A stretch of DNA of 64,000 bases from Crambe crambe (lineage: Eukaryota > Porifera > Demospongiae > Poecilosclerida > Crambeidae), in NCBI GenBank assembly GCA_963924555.1, contig OZ004589.1:1612001-1676000 (forward strand). Direction: 5' to 3'. The position numbers were made by a program, and so were the translations under genes. The notes below the pieces were generated by a model, which saw nothing but the letters and a program-made list of their open reading frames with translations, did not search any database and was not told where the DNA came from. This document shows, in pieces, positions 54,170 to 64,000 of the stretch (within the stretch, counting starts at the first letter, position 1; the number at the start of each line of letters is the position of its first letter).

Positions 54170-55017
54170 GCAGGATACTAAGTACTGTATTGGCTTGTGG
54201 GAGGCATGGACCTCTTACCGAGACAAGGAAAATGGGGATGAGATAAAATCCATAGGAATGCTCAGCAGGGAGGAACTGCAAACTAGGTTTATTCTAGAGG
54301 TAAAATTGGACATTATAGCTACGTATTAGCTAGAATCTGCTATATAAAATAAAGTTCTTTTATTATAGGTAAGAAAGAGAGATGGAACAGAGTTTCCACA
54401 AAACTCTCTTCATCATAATTGTTTGTGGCATTATGAGATATCTCAGGTTGAATGGACATCCAACGATTGATTTATTAGTAGCTTATGATTTCATTGACTT
54501 CAAAAAGTCACTTGATGCCGAAATGAAGCGACTACAATTCAAAGGTCTTGGATAAAAAAATAAAACGCCAGGCAGAACCTCTATCCCAGCAAGAGGAAGA
54601 GATGCTATGGCAGAAAGGACTTCTTGGAGATAAAAACCCTAAGACCTTGCTTGACGCTATGATCTTTTGTAATGGTCTTTATTTTGCACTAAGAAGTGGA
54701 AGAGAACATAGACAGCTTCGATTAAGACCATGTCAAATACAGCTTATAGAGAACAAAGGAGAAAAGACCATATTTACAGAACACTGACAATCCAGAAAGG
54801 TATTTTGTATGACTATTCAAGAAATACGTCCAGTTGTGCCCTGACAGTCCTGACGAGATTAATTCATTTTATTTGCAGCCTGCACCACAAATCTGTGGTA
54901 TACAAGAAAACCTCTTGGACATAACACATTGGCGAAAACCATCTCCAGGTTATGTACAGCTGAGGATTTAAGACTAATCATTCATTGCGTGCCACAACAG
55001 CAACAAGACTATATATA
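54170..55017 (+). pseudogene. Decayed Crypton-type tyrosine recombinase (DUF3504-like)
   Basis: Fragments in order across frames: YCIGLWEAWTSYRDKENG, then (after a GT-AG-like gap) VRKRDGTEFPQNSLHH, then GIMRYLRLNGHPTID and LDAEMKRLQFKGLG, then LLGDKNPKTLLDAM and GLYFALRSGREHRQLRLRPC, then GHNTLAKT-like and HSLRATTAT-like pieces. These match the pattern of Crypton-derived recombinase domains also found in KCTD1/ZMYM/QRICH1-type host proteins. The Arg of ALRSGREHRQLR is the likely first catalytic Arg. At least three frameshifts or stops make it a relic. Confidence 0.75.
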
Positions 55018-55318
55018 TGAAACAGTGATGTAGGCTTGAGTACATGACTATAAAAAGTACGGAAACAAGGTGCTGGCTATGTACTGACCCTACATCGTTG
55101 CATGGACTGCTCTGCTAACTGTCATAAAATTGACATAAACCCTACATTGCTGCAAGGTGTAGCCAAAAAGGATAGTATGGCAGCAACAATGTAGGGTTTA
55201 TGTCAATTTTATGACAGTTAGCAGAGCAGTCCATGGAGCGATGTAGGGTCAGTACATAGCCAGCACCTTGTTTCCGTACTTTTTATAGTCATGTACTCAA
55301 GCCTACATCACTGTTTCA
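55018..55318. mobile_element. ~300-bp near-perfect inverted-repeat element
   Basis: Arms of about 135 bp starting TGAAACAGTGATGTAGGC and ending in the complement GCCTACATCACTGTTTCA pair almost completely around a ~27-bp loop containing AGCCAAAAAGGATAG. Non-coding. It abuts the 3' end of the recombinase relic. Confidence 0.92.
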
Positions 55319-55403
55319 TTTAGAAGAAATATTTTTACTCTCATATTATTGAGTTCGAGTAGTACAGTTGTGCATGGTACATGGTAAGGTGTTGCCAATT
55401 ATC

Positions 55404-55577
55404 TTGCGCGCGCGTATCGCGGAACGATTGATCATCCGGCCGGCCGGCCGGCTGATCATCCATATAAAAGCTGGTAACTCAGCTGTTAGTATAGTGCAGG
55501 CCGATAGACCACAGGCACTGGTGTAGTTTTGTTACACTGCACTAGCACTACTAAGCATCTAGCTATAATCATCTACA
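55404..55577 (+). promoter_or_regulatory. Putative promoter of receptor kinase copy 2
   Basis: A CG-rich motif (TGCGCGCGCGTATCGCGG), GATCATCCGGCCGGC, and a TATA box (CATATAAAAG at 55461-55470) about 110 bp before the ATG. Copy 3 shares these, except that the GGCCGGCC stretch is shorter. Copy 1 has the CG-rich and CATCCGGCCG parts, but its TATA equivalent reads CCATAAAAG. Confidence 0.6.
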
Positions 55578-58500
55578 ATGTCGCAAAAGATTTTTCTGTG
55601 TGCAATTGCACTTGTCATAGCTGCTTCTAGTCCAGTTCCATCCCAATCATCACCACCACCACCAGGTGAGTCAAATCATCCTAGGTATGGTGTTATACAA
55701 AATGTGAACAATTACTGTATTTATCCCACAGGGGATTGCTATAATACATGGGCAGGTGAGCCTGATCCAATGAAGGAAATTTGCAACATTTTTCAAACTT
55801 CTTCAACCTTGCAACTAACGTGTAGAGTCAGTAAGACTGTAGACCAGAATGCTAGCGTTCAGTGGTACTTTTCAGAGACCAGAGATAATGCAGGTACCAA
55901 TGGCTCATTAGTAGTAGGATTCAGCCAGTCAAATTCAAGCACCATAAGTGGAGCTATTCTTACAGTCTCAAATAGCAGTCATCATGGATACTATTGGTGT
56001 GAAGTCACAGTCCCCTCAAGTTTGGGGTTTCGGAACCCAAGTCGAGTCTTATACATTGCTGAGACCTGTGCTACTCCAAAGTGTGAAGGAACAGAGAACA
56101 TTGTGGTTTCTCAGACATCCAATGACCGATGTGCTATTGGTGGAAAAGCAGAACCTGATATAGTGGATTTTTATGATAGGAATTTATGCATGAATGCCAC
56201 AAGTTCAGAACAAAGCATGACTACTACTGAGGCACCCGAAACTCCAAACTCAATGAAACCGACCTCTGAACCGTCCAATCCAAGTGAGGAAGATATGACA
56301 AATGGTGTATCTCCAAACTCAATGAAGCCGACCTCTGTAATGACTTCATCAGTTGTCATTGGTGTATCTGTGTCCATCAGCATAATAGCATTACTACTGA
56401 TAGGTATTGGTATCTTACTCTTCTTCATTGCTAAGAAAAGGAGTAAAAGAAAGCAATCAACAGATTTGTAAGTTTAATTGATCTGGTGCATAATATTAGC
56501 TAACTATTAAAAACTGTAGTAAGGTCATTTTCAAGCTTTTGGTGTTACCTACCCAATTATAATAGGTATATTGTATTCCACGATCAGATGCCACCCTTGA
56601 ATATTTGCCACCCGCCCTCTGCTTTTGGGTGTTATAGTTGCCACCTTTGATCAGTCACTGCACTCCAAAGCTCAATCAGTGACTAGCTGCAGTTTAGAAT
56701 AACTATGTCTCGTTGAAACATAGGCAGTGGAAGCACAGCAGCTTGTAGGCCATGGCCTCTTCACTTTCTAGTTACAAATTCTAATTAACGCATGTAGCTA
56801 TCTAGTAAAGGCTAGTAAAGGATCAACATTCAAACGTGACCATCACTTTGCCTACTTTAGCTATAGACAGGGGCGGAGCTATAGACAGGGGCGGAGTGAC
56901 AAAAAATGAAGTGCTCAGGTATTTTGACTACATAGTGCACCAGGTGGGTCTCAGGCTCTGGGGGCATGTCACCCAGAAAAGTTTTGGCTTTAGAGATTGA
57001 AGCTGATGCATTCTAGCTAGGCCTTACAATCATTAGTTCAAGAGGAAAAAATTAAAAGCTTTCAGAGTGAAAAAAGTGGTCAGGTTGAAATCTGACTAAC
57101 CTGACCAGTCGCTCTGCCACTGAAGAGGTTATATTTTATGGTACATGGAAGAGATGGACCAGCTAACTAGTGCACTCAGGGGCAATGCCACTCTGACACT
57201 TTAACGAATAGCTATACTTTTTTTCAGTATATATAGTGTTTGTGTTTTCTGGTGAGACCTTTGCCCCCCCCCCCCCCAAATTGGTGTCTCTGCCACTGTT
57301 TGTATATTTAGGACCACACTAGCATAGGTGTAGGGCTGGATCAGGCAGGTCAGGCATTTGCCTGATCAATACAAGCCAACACATCTTTCACAAAAACTCC
57401 TACACCTCTGATATGTTACATAAAGATGTAAAAACGTATTATTAAACTAGCTGTGAGTGGTTTAGATAGAGGAACTTAGGATCTGAAATCAAACTTAATT
57501 TTTTCATTCCGTCCTAATATGGCCTCCTGAATGGGAACAGAGGGTAAGGGAATGGAGACAAAAGAAGAGTGATCCGGCAAAGCTAGCTATCAAGAAGTTG
57601 AAAGGAGAATGACGAAAAGCAGTGCTTCCAGAAATGGAAGAAGAGCTATAGTAGAAGAAAGAAATACACTCGCTGCCCTGAGTAGTTGCTGCATGTTAGA
57701 AATATAACCTGATCATGGAAATACGGTACCTCCAATTACAATAGCCAGCTATCTTCCTATTTAATATAGATTTTGTGATAAAGATGAATCTGTTCCTTCC
57801 ACCAACAGACGTGCAGGTACGTATACCTAGTAACTGTAAGGTATTGTTGACCTCTATAGCTAACGTATTGTATTTGTCCATTCATAGTTAATACTATAAG
57901 ACTAGAAGATGAAAGGATTAAAGCTCCATTTATCAGAAACAAACTGGTCATACCTAGTCGTCATATTGAGCTGATTCAAGTCATTGGACGAGGTATACAT
58001 GCAGAATCTTCTTTCCTCAGGGCATACAGCAGGCCTGTAGCCAGCAGGCAGCTCAACGGGCTTGAGCCCCCCTCCCTTTGATAGTCACTTGCATTAGTTT
58101 GCTGAATCGATAACCATTATAGTTAATCTTCCTGAGCCATCCCTTTTCTAACATCCTGGCTACAGGCCTGTACAGCTAGAAGACATTTTGTCTTGAGTGT
58201 TGCTAAGGAGCTCACAGTAGCTACATATAACATGCAGCAAACTGGATTCAAACCATAAACCAGGGATATCTAATACTTTGTGGTACATACGTAAATAATT
58301 AATAACCCATAGTGTAGCTGTAGGTTTAGCCTGTAATTGAGATAAACAACTCATTGGCACACCATGGTGATTTAGCGACCTTTTGAACTGATTGCATGTT
58401 TTGTTCTGTCATAAGGTGAGTTTGGAATGGTGTACAAAAGTTACCTCACAGGTTGGCAAGGAAGGACTACAGCAGAGGTTGTAGCTGTCAAGACATTGAA

Positions 58501-59853
58501 AAGTACTAGCCATGTAATTCTCACTGCATGCTCAAGCAATGATTACTACAAACCCATGCAGATTTGAATTGTCTTTCGAAGGATATTAAAAATATGATGG
58601 CAGAATGTGAAAAGATGATGTGGTTTAAAGATCCAAATGTGATGAGTTTGATTGGAATATGCATTGACTTAGAAACGCCATATATAGTCATGCCCTTCAT
58701 GGGAAATGGCAGTCTTCTAAACTATTTGAAAAAGGAGAGACCCCACCTTACTGTAGCAGAAGAGGCTGGAAATGAAGCGGTATTTTTGCATGCATCATGT
58801 TTATTACATACTTAATGAATATAATACTAGATCAACGATGCCCAGAGGAAGTTGCTGTCGATGTGTTATCAAGTTGCTAAGGGAATGTGTTACCTTGCAA
58901 GTCAGAAGTTTGTCCATCGGGACCTAGCTGCTCGCAACTGCATGTAATGTCTTCTATGCCCTATTATAAGCAAAGATTTATATTGTATAATTGCAGGATA
59001 GATGACCAGTATGTGATCAAGGTGGGTGACTTTGGCCTGACTGAAGATATATATAGCAAGAACTACTTCAGGGAGACAGCAGGAGAGTCAGTGAAACTTC
59101 CGATCAAATGGATGGCCTTGGAAAGTCTCTTTGAAAGGATCTTTTCTGAAAAGACAGATGTTGTGAGTGTTTGGAAGATGGGAAAGAATGAAAGTCAATG
59201 ATATAGTTATATTATCATCAGTGGGCATATGGAGTTACGTGTTGGGAGGTGTTCAACCTTGGCCATACCCCCTACTCTACAATTCATCCCTCTGCTCTGG
59301 TTGACTTTCTCGAAAGTGGAAAGAGATTGCAAAAACCAAAGAATGCAAGCTGTACCCTTCAAGTGTAAGTGATTTCAATTTCTTGACTTCTGTAATTATA
59401 GTGAGCGGGATAATTTTAGCAAGAAATATTAAGACCTGAAACAACCCTAAGAAATAGTTCCTTTAGAAAGCTGTCATCCTACAAGTGATACTAGTATCAA
59501 GGGCACATCGAGCCGTGAAGCGACAAGAGGGCATGCAACTTTTAAGGCACTGGATATAGACGGCATAATGCAAGATGTTACTTAGCTCTGTCCATCCGGA
59601 AACTTACATTTTACTATCTACACTAGTTGCATGTCCTCTCACTGCTTTGTGGCTCGATGTGCCCTAGCACTAAGTAGCTAGCTAGTGAGATAACGTGATA
59701 TCCTGATGATTCAGGTATGATCTAATGACTCAATGCTGGAGGGCATCACCCCAAAACCGTCCCTCTTTCAAAGATCTAGTCCAAAAAATTGACTCCTTAC
59801 TGCAAGAAGTCTCTGGATATATTGAACTGTCTGCTTTCTCCACTTCAATGTAA
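55578..59853 (+). CDS. Ig-ectodomain receptor tyrosine kinase, copy 2 (intact)
   Basis: Exons 55578-56467, 57809-57816, 57888-57992, 58416-58502, 58562-58779, 58846-58943, 58997-59162, 59222-59364, 59715-59853 join in frame to 617 residues. Signal peptide 1-23 ([20 protein letters not shown]). The ectodomain has one Ig V-like domain ([23 protein letters not shown]), extra Cys pairs and an S/T/P/E stalk. A membrane helix at about 255-283 is followed by KKRSKRKQ. The kinase has [19 protein letters not shown], a C-helix Glu in [39 protein letters not shown] with activation-loop Tyr residues, [10 protein letters not shown] and [18 protein letters not shown]. All catalytic residues are present, so an active kinase is expected. 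The ligand is unknown. The kinase resembles the expanded sponge receptor-kinase families. Confidence 0.88.
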
Positions 59854-60453
59854 CTTCTAGGTCATGCAGTAGATACATTAACTATTCAGCTGTACTGCAT
59901 ATGTCATATTTAGTCCACTGCATGGAGCTAGATCAGAGTATATAGATCTAATCAGATCCCAGTTGGTCCTTACAGAACATTCTCTTTCTTTTATAGTACC
60001 TGGGTTTCATTGGTTTTCAATTATTGATCAAGTTTACTGTTTGTAACTAGTGAAATCCTAAAGTCTATGGAAGCTCCTCTCTCAGTGTTGTAACTTATCT
60101 CACCAGAAGGTGTAGTTTCAATACTCACACTTGTGGTTTACACTATGAAAAATAAGAGATTTCCCAAGAGAAACTTGAAGGAAACACAGTGTATTTTTGT
60201 AGTATACGCAAGGGCACGGCATATTTCATGACATTTTAAAATAGGAAACAAGCCGTGCCCTTGTGTATCTTATGAATTACTTTATCAAGTTTCCTTTAGG
60301 TTTTAGTGGCGTGATCTTTCATACTTATCTGTGAAAGGGGTATATAATAAATCGATGAAAATCAGCTACCATGAAAAACTTATTTATGAGATGTAGCTAC
60401 GTAGCTATCATGGGACACAGCCAACTACATGACACCTCTTCACTTTAAAAATG

Positions 60454-60559
60454 AAAGTGTGTATTGCATGTCTAAGGAATGCTCTCTGTAAACAGTAAGG
60501 TATAAACTGCATACCTATCTGTTTACAGGGAACATTCCTGTGGTATAAAGTACACACTC
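60454..60559. repeat. Second copy of the spacer hairpin
   Basis: Same arms as at 53502-53606 with a few loop changes (TATAAACTGCATACC) and a 2-bp shorter second arm. The stem sequence is otherwise retained. Confidence 0.65.
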
Positions 60560-61119
60560 TTGTTTTACAGTGTTGAAGCACACTTTTGTATGTGCACTAA
60601 ATGTTTAGTGCACACTTGAGGGGAACTGGGAAGGTACACAGGAGCCTAGTGGAAGATCCAGCCTCAGTCCATAGGTTCTGACAGAGATGGTGAATGATTG
60701 CTGCATTGTCCACTTTCCTAAAGCTGATCATGAGTAAACTTTGTCATCCTCCAAGCCACTCAGACATTAATTTGGTGTATAAGACTAATGAAAGTGTTTA
60801 CTGCACACCATTTTGTCCCAATACACATGGGGCATATGTAAGGACGTAGCAGTTGAACCAAAAAATAGTGCTGTTACAATGGAGGAGGAGGAGGAAGTTA
60901 GTGGTGTTAAACAAGAATATACTTGGAACTCAGCTAACAGCTAGACTCCAGTTCCACCCCTGAACTCAGCCCCGCCCAAGTTTTTCATTCATCTTCTTTG
61001 GCCAGTTCCACCCTTCCACAACCCAGTACCAGCTCAATTATCAGCTCCATTCATTTTCCAGTTAAGAATGAGCCATCCACTGAGTCTAGACAATAATCTC
61101 TGGCGTTCCATCAAAGACC

Positions 61120-61964
61120 AAGCAGGATACTAAGTACTGTATTGGCTTGTGGGAGGCATGGACCTCTTACCGAGACAAGGAAAATGGGGATGAGATAAAA
61201 TCCATAGGAATGCTCAGCGGGGAGGAACTGCAAACTAGGTTTATTCTAGAGGTAAAATTGGACATTATAGCTATTAGCTAGAATCTGCTATATAAAATAA
61301 AGTTCTTTTATTATAGGTAAGAAAGAGAGATGGAACAGAGTTTCCACAAAACTCTCTTCATCATAATTGTTTGTGGCATTATGAGATATCTCAGGTTGAA
61401 TGGACATTGATTTATTAGTAGCTTATGATTTCATTGACTTCAAAAAGTCACTTGATGCCGAAATGAAGCGACTACAATTCAAAGGTCTTGGATAAAAAAA
61501 TTAAAAAAAAAATGCCAGGCAGAACCTCTATCCCAGCAAGAGGAAGAGATGCTATGGCAGAAAGGACTTCTTGGAGATAAAAACCCTAAGACCTTGCTTG
61601 ACGCTATGATCTTTTGTAATGGTCTTTATTTTGCACTAAGAAGTGGAAGAGAACATAGACAGCTTCGATTAAGACCATGTCAAATACAGCTTATAGAGAA
61701 CAAAGGAGAAAAGACCATATTTACAGAACACTGACAATCCAGAAAGGTATTTTGTATGACTATTCAAGAAATACGTCCAGTTGTGCCCTGACAGTCCTGA
61801 CGAGATTAATTCATTTTATTTGCAGCCTGCACCACAAATCTGTGGTATACAAGAAAACCTCTTGGACATAACACATTGGCGAAAACCATCTCCAGGTTAT
61901 GTACAGCTGAGGATTTAAGACTAATCATTCATTGCGTGCCACAACAGCAACAAGACTATATATA
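61120..61964 (+). pseudogene. Second copy of the Crypton-type recombinase relic
   Basis: Same fragments as 54170-55017, carried by the segmental duplication, with further decay: a deletion after GGTTGAATGGACAT and an expanded A run near 61494-61511. The open piece GLYFALRSGREHRQLRLRPC persists. Confidence 0.75.
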
Positions 61965-62265
61965 TGAAACAGTGATGTAGGCTTGAGTACATGACTATAA
62001 AAAGTACGGAAACAAGGTGCTGGCTATGTACTGACCCTACATCGCTGCATGGACTGCTCTGCTAACTGTCATAAAATTGACATAAACCCTACATTGCTGC
62101 AAGGTGTAGCCAAAAAGGATAGTATGGCAGCAACAATGTAGGGTTTATGTCCATTTTATGACAGTTAGCAGAGCAGTCCATGCAGCGATGTAGGGTCAGT
62201 ACATAGCCAGCACCTTGTTTCCGTACTTTTTATAGACATGTACTCAAGCCTACATCACTCTTTCA
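61965..62265. mobile_element. Second copy of the ~300-bp inverted-repeat element
   Basis: Same element as 55018-55318. Here the pair CATCGCTGCATGG / CCATGCAGCGATG is perfect, whereas copy 1 has mismatches at that site. A single new mismatch (TGTCCATTTT) occurs elsewhere. Confidence 0.92.
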
Positions 62266-62349
62266 TTTAGAAGAAATGTTTTTACTCTCGTTATATTATG
62301 AGTTCGAGTAGTACAGTTGTGCACGGTACATGGTAAGGTGTTGCCAATT

Positions 62350-62526
62350 ATCTTGCGCGCGCGTATCGCGGAATCTTGTAGGAAACGATTGATCATCCGG
62401 CTGATCGTCCATATAAAAGCTGGTAACTCAGCTGTTAGTATAGTGCAGGCCGATAGACCGCAGGCACTGGTGTAGTTTTGTTACACTGCACTAGCACTAC
62501 TAAGCATCTAGCTATAATCATCTACA
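62350..62526 (+). promoter_or_regulatory. Putative promoter of receptor kinase copy 3
   Basis: TGCGCGCGCGTATCGCGG followed by GATCATCCGGCTGATCG and a TATA box (ATATAAAAGC at 62411-62420), then a 5' UTR nearly the same as copy 2. Confidence 0.6.
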
Positions 62527-63507
62527 ATGTCGCAAAAGATTTTTCTGTGTGCAATTGCACTTGTCATAGCTGCTTCTAGTCCAGTTCCTTCCCAATCATC
62601 ATCACCAGGTGAGTCAAATCATCCTAGGTATGGTGTTATACAAAGTGTGAACAATTACTGTATTTATCCCACAGGGGATTGCTATAATACATGGACAGGT
62701 GAGCCTGATCCAATGAAGGAACCAATTTGCAACATTTTTCAAACTTCTTCAACCTTGCAACTAACGTGTAGAGTTAGTAAGACTGTAGACCAGAATGCTA
62801 GCGTTCAGTGGTACTTTTCAGAGACCAGAGATAATGCAGGTACCAATGGCTCATTAGTAGTAGGATTCAGCCAGTCAAGCTCAGATGAAGTAAGTGCAGC
62901 TTTTCTTACAGTCTCAAACAGCAGTCAACGTGGATACTATTGGTGTGAAATCACAGTCCCCTCAAGTGTGGGGTTTCGGAACCCAAGTCGAGTCTTATAC
63001 ATTGCTGAGACCTGTGCTACTCCAAAGTGTGAAGGAACCATGAACATCATGGTCTCTCAGACATCCAATGACCGATGTGCTATTGGTGGAAAAGAGGAAG
63101 AGTTAACAGTAGTGGACTTTTATGATAGGGATGTATGCATGAATGCCACAAGTTCAGAAAAAAACAAGACTACTACTGAGGCAATAAAAGCACCCGAAAG
63201 TCCAAACTCAATGAAACCGACCTCTGAACCATCCAATCCAAGTGAGGAAGATAAGACAAATGGGACTATCAGAAATGGCAAACCAACAGATGAGATGATG
63301 ACTACACAACTTATTAATGATATGGAGACCACAGAGAGTGATGGTGGTGGTGCTGGAAGCAACACGGCTCAAGTGAAGATCTGGTTGGGAGTTGGAGTGG
63401 GTATAGGTGTACTATTGATCATCGTCGTTGTGCTTCTCACAATGATCATATGTCTTCAGTGTGCCAAGAGACGAATAAAAGGTAATTACCACTCTATTAT
63501 GCAGTAG
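62527..63507 (+). CDS. Ig-ectodomain receptor, copy 3, divergent stalk and membrane segment (gene runs off window)
   Basis: 326 residues are open. Signal peptide and Ig domain closely match copies 1 and 2, with clustered changes in the Ig (SSSDEVSAAFLTVSN against [15 protein letters not shown]). The seven-A run keeps the frame that copy 1 lost. After [12 protein letters not shown] the sequence is unrelated to the other copies. A different stalk leads to a different helix (WLGVGVGIGVLLIIVVVLLT) and CAKRRIK. A GTAATT donor at 63482 (AAAAG|GTAATT) would allow further cytoplasmic exons; otherwise the frame stops at 63507 with a 12-residue extension. Whether a kinase follows cannot be seen. Confidence 0.8.
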   Translation: MSQKIFLCAIALVIAASSPVPSQSSSPGESNHPRYGVIQSVNNYCIYPTGDCYNTWTGEPDPMKEPICNIFQTSSTLQLTCRVSKTVDQNASVQWYFSETRDNAGTNGSLVVGFSQSSSDEVSAAFLTVSNSSQRGYYWCEITVPSSVGFRNPSRVLYIAETCATPKCEGTMNIMVSQTSNDRCAIGGKEEELTVVDFYDRDVCMNATSSEKNKTTTEAIKAPESPNSMKPTSEPSNPSEEDKTNGTIRNGKPTDEMMTTQLINDMETTESDGGGAGSNTAQVKIWLGVGVGIGVLLIIVVVLLTMIICLQCAKRRIKGNYHSIMQ

Positions 63508-64000
63508 AGCTATATTATCTTATTCACTATAGTACTCCACTACTTACCCAATAGGATGCATAGCTACAATAGATACTACTCCACTATTTATGCATAGCTA
63601 TAATAGATGCTTACTCATTAAAAGTTGGTGGCAAATTTGGTTGTAATATTATTATTGCCAAACATGAAAAAAATGTTCAACCTTAATGTATAAAGTGGAT
63701 AGCAAACAATCCGAATGGTCTTATGTAAATAATGCCTATTGAATCACCTTATCTATTGTAGCTACTGCCGGTCTTTTGACTATATATAAACTTGTCTTTG
63801 TGGTGATCTCTGATAGCTAGCTGTATATGTATTACAATATATACGTAGTTAGTGAAGAGAATAAGAAGGAGTTTGGAAGATGGTACATTAACAATTAATC
63901 GGCCATCACATGATATTTGAAGCTCTGAAAAATGAAATTAGCTACCTAATTTGATTATAATGTGTGGTGGCTATATATTGAGTGCTTCTTTACTATTCTT
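63508..64000. other. AT-rich tail of window
   Basis: Probably an intron or 3' region of receptor copy 3. Contains two imperfect copies of TACTCCACT...ATGCATAGCTA...AATAGAT (63531-63610). No exon recognised; no match by eye to the kinase introns of copies 1 and 2. Confidence 0.4.

Larger units (their letters stand above)
48240..64000. repeat. Tandem segmental duplication, three ~7-kb units
   Basis: Start codons of the repeated gene lie at 48412, 55578 and 62527, spacings of 7,166 and 6,949 bp. Introns and intergenic DNA of units 1 and 2 are nearly identical by eye, including the recombinase relic and hairpin element, so duplication was recent. Unit 3 is cut by the window end. It matches the others up to about 63262 and then diverges. 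Confidence 0.95.

Overview
The window looks like the nuclear genome of a demosponge, probably Amphimedon or a close relative. This is inferred from intron-rich animal genes with short introns, AT-rich spacers full of microsatellites and small inverted-repeat elements, an ELAV-type RNA-binding protein, a class IA PI3-kinase adaptor, and a tandem family of Ig-ectodomain receptor tyrosine kinases. No species label was available and no database search was possible. Exon boundaries were read by eye from GT/AG signals, codon phase and family resemblance.

Layout. 79-12672 (+) is the C-terminal ~1,700 residues of HEATR1/UTP10 in 32 phase-consistent exons; the 5' end lies off the window. 12835-15025 and 15471-17215 (-) are two paralogous type II Golgi carbohydrate sulfotransferases with matching five-exon structures. 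18555-19920 (-) is an ELAV/Hu-like three-RRM protein with one short first exon and one long exon. It lies head to head, across about 200 bp, with an intronless UIM-UBA-PTH2 gene at 20126-21301 (+). 22150-27845 (-) is a secreted FGF-like gene of three exons. Its second intron holds a complete, apparently very young Ty3/gypsy retrotransposon (22692-27116, +) with identical 201-bp LTRs, a CTTAG target duplication and one open gag-pol frame.

28878-44618 (-) is a long PI3-kinase p85-like gene. The predicted order is SH3, Pro-rich, C1, SAM, C1, RhoGAP, Pro-rich, SH2, inter-SH2 coil, Pro-rich, SH2. The C1 and SAM domains are not part of the p85 layout I know, and all junctions I could define keep one frame. 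One short exon opening the last SH2 was not found.

45737-46681 (+) is a single-exon Ig/mucin-like membrane protein without a kinase. From about 48.24 kb to the end lie three tandem copies, about 7 kb each, of an Ig-ectodomain receptor tyrosine kinase gene. Copy 1 carries two indels that break its ectodomain frame, copy 2 appears intact (617 codons), and copy 3 has a different stalk and membrane segment and runs off the window. The duplicated block also carries a decayed Crypton-type tyrosine-recombinase relic and a ~300-bp near-perfect hairpin.

The genes are not an operon or one pathway. Several do touch tyrosine-kinase signalling: an FGF-like ligand, a p85-like SH2 adaptor and a receptor-kinase array lie within 42 kb. 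Any functional link among them is only a speculation from proximity.
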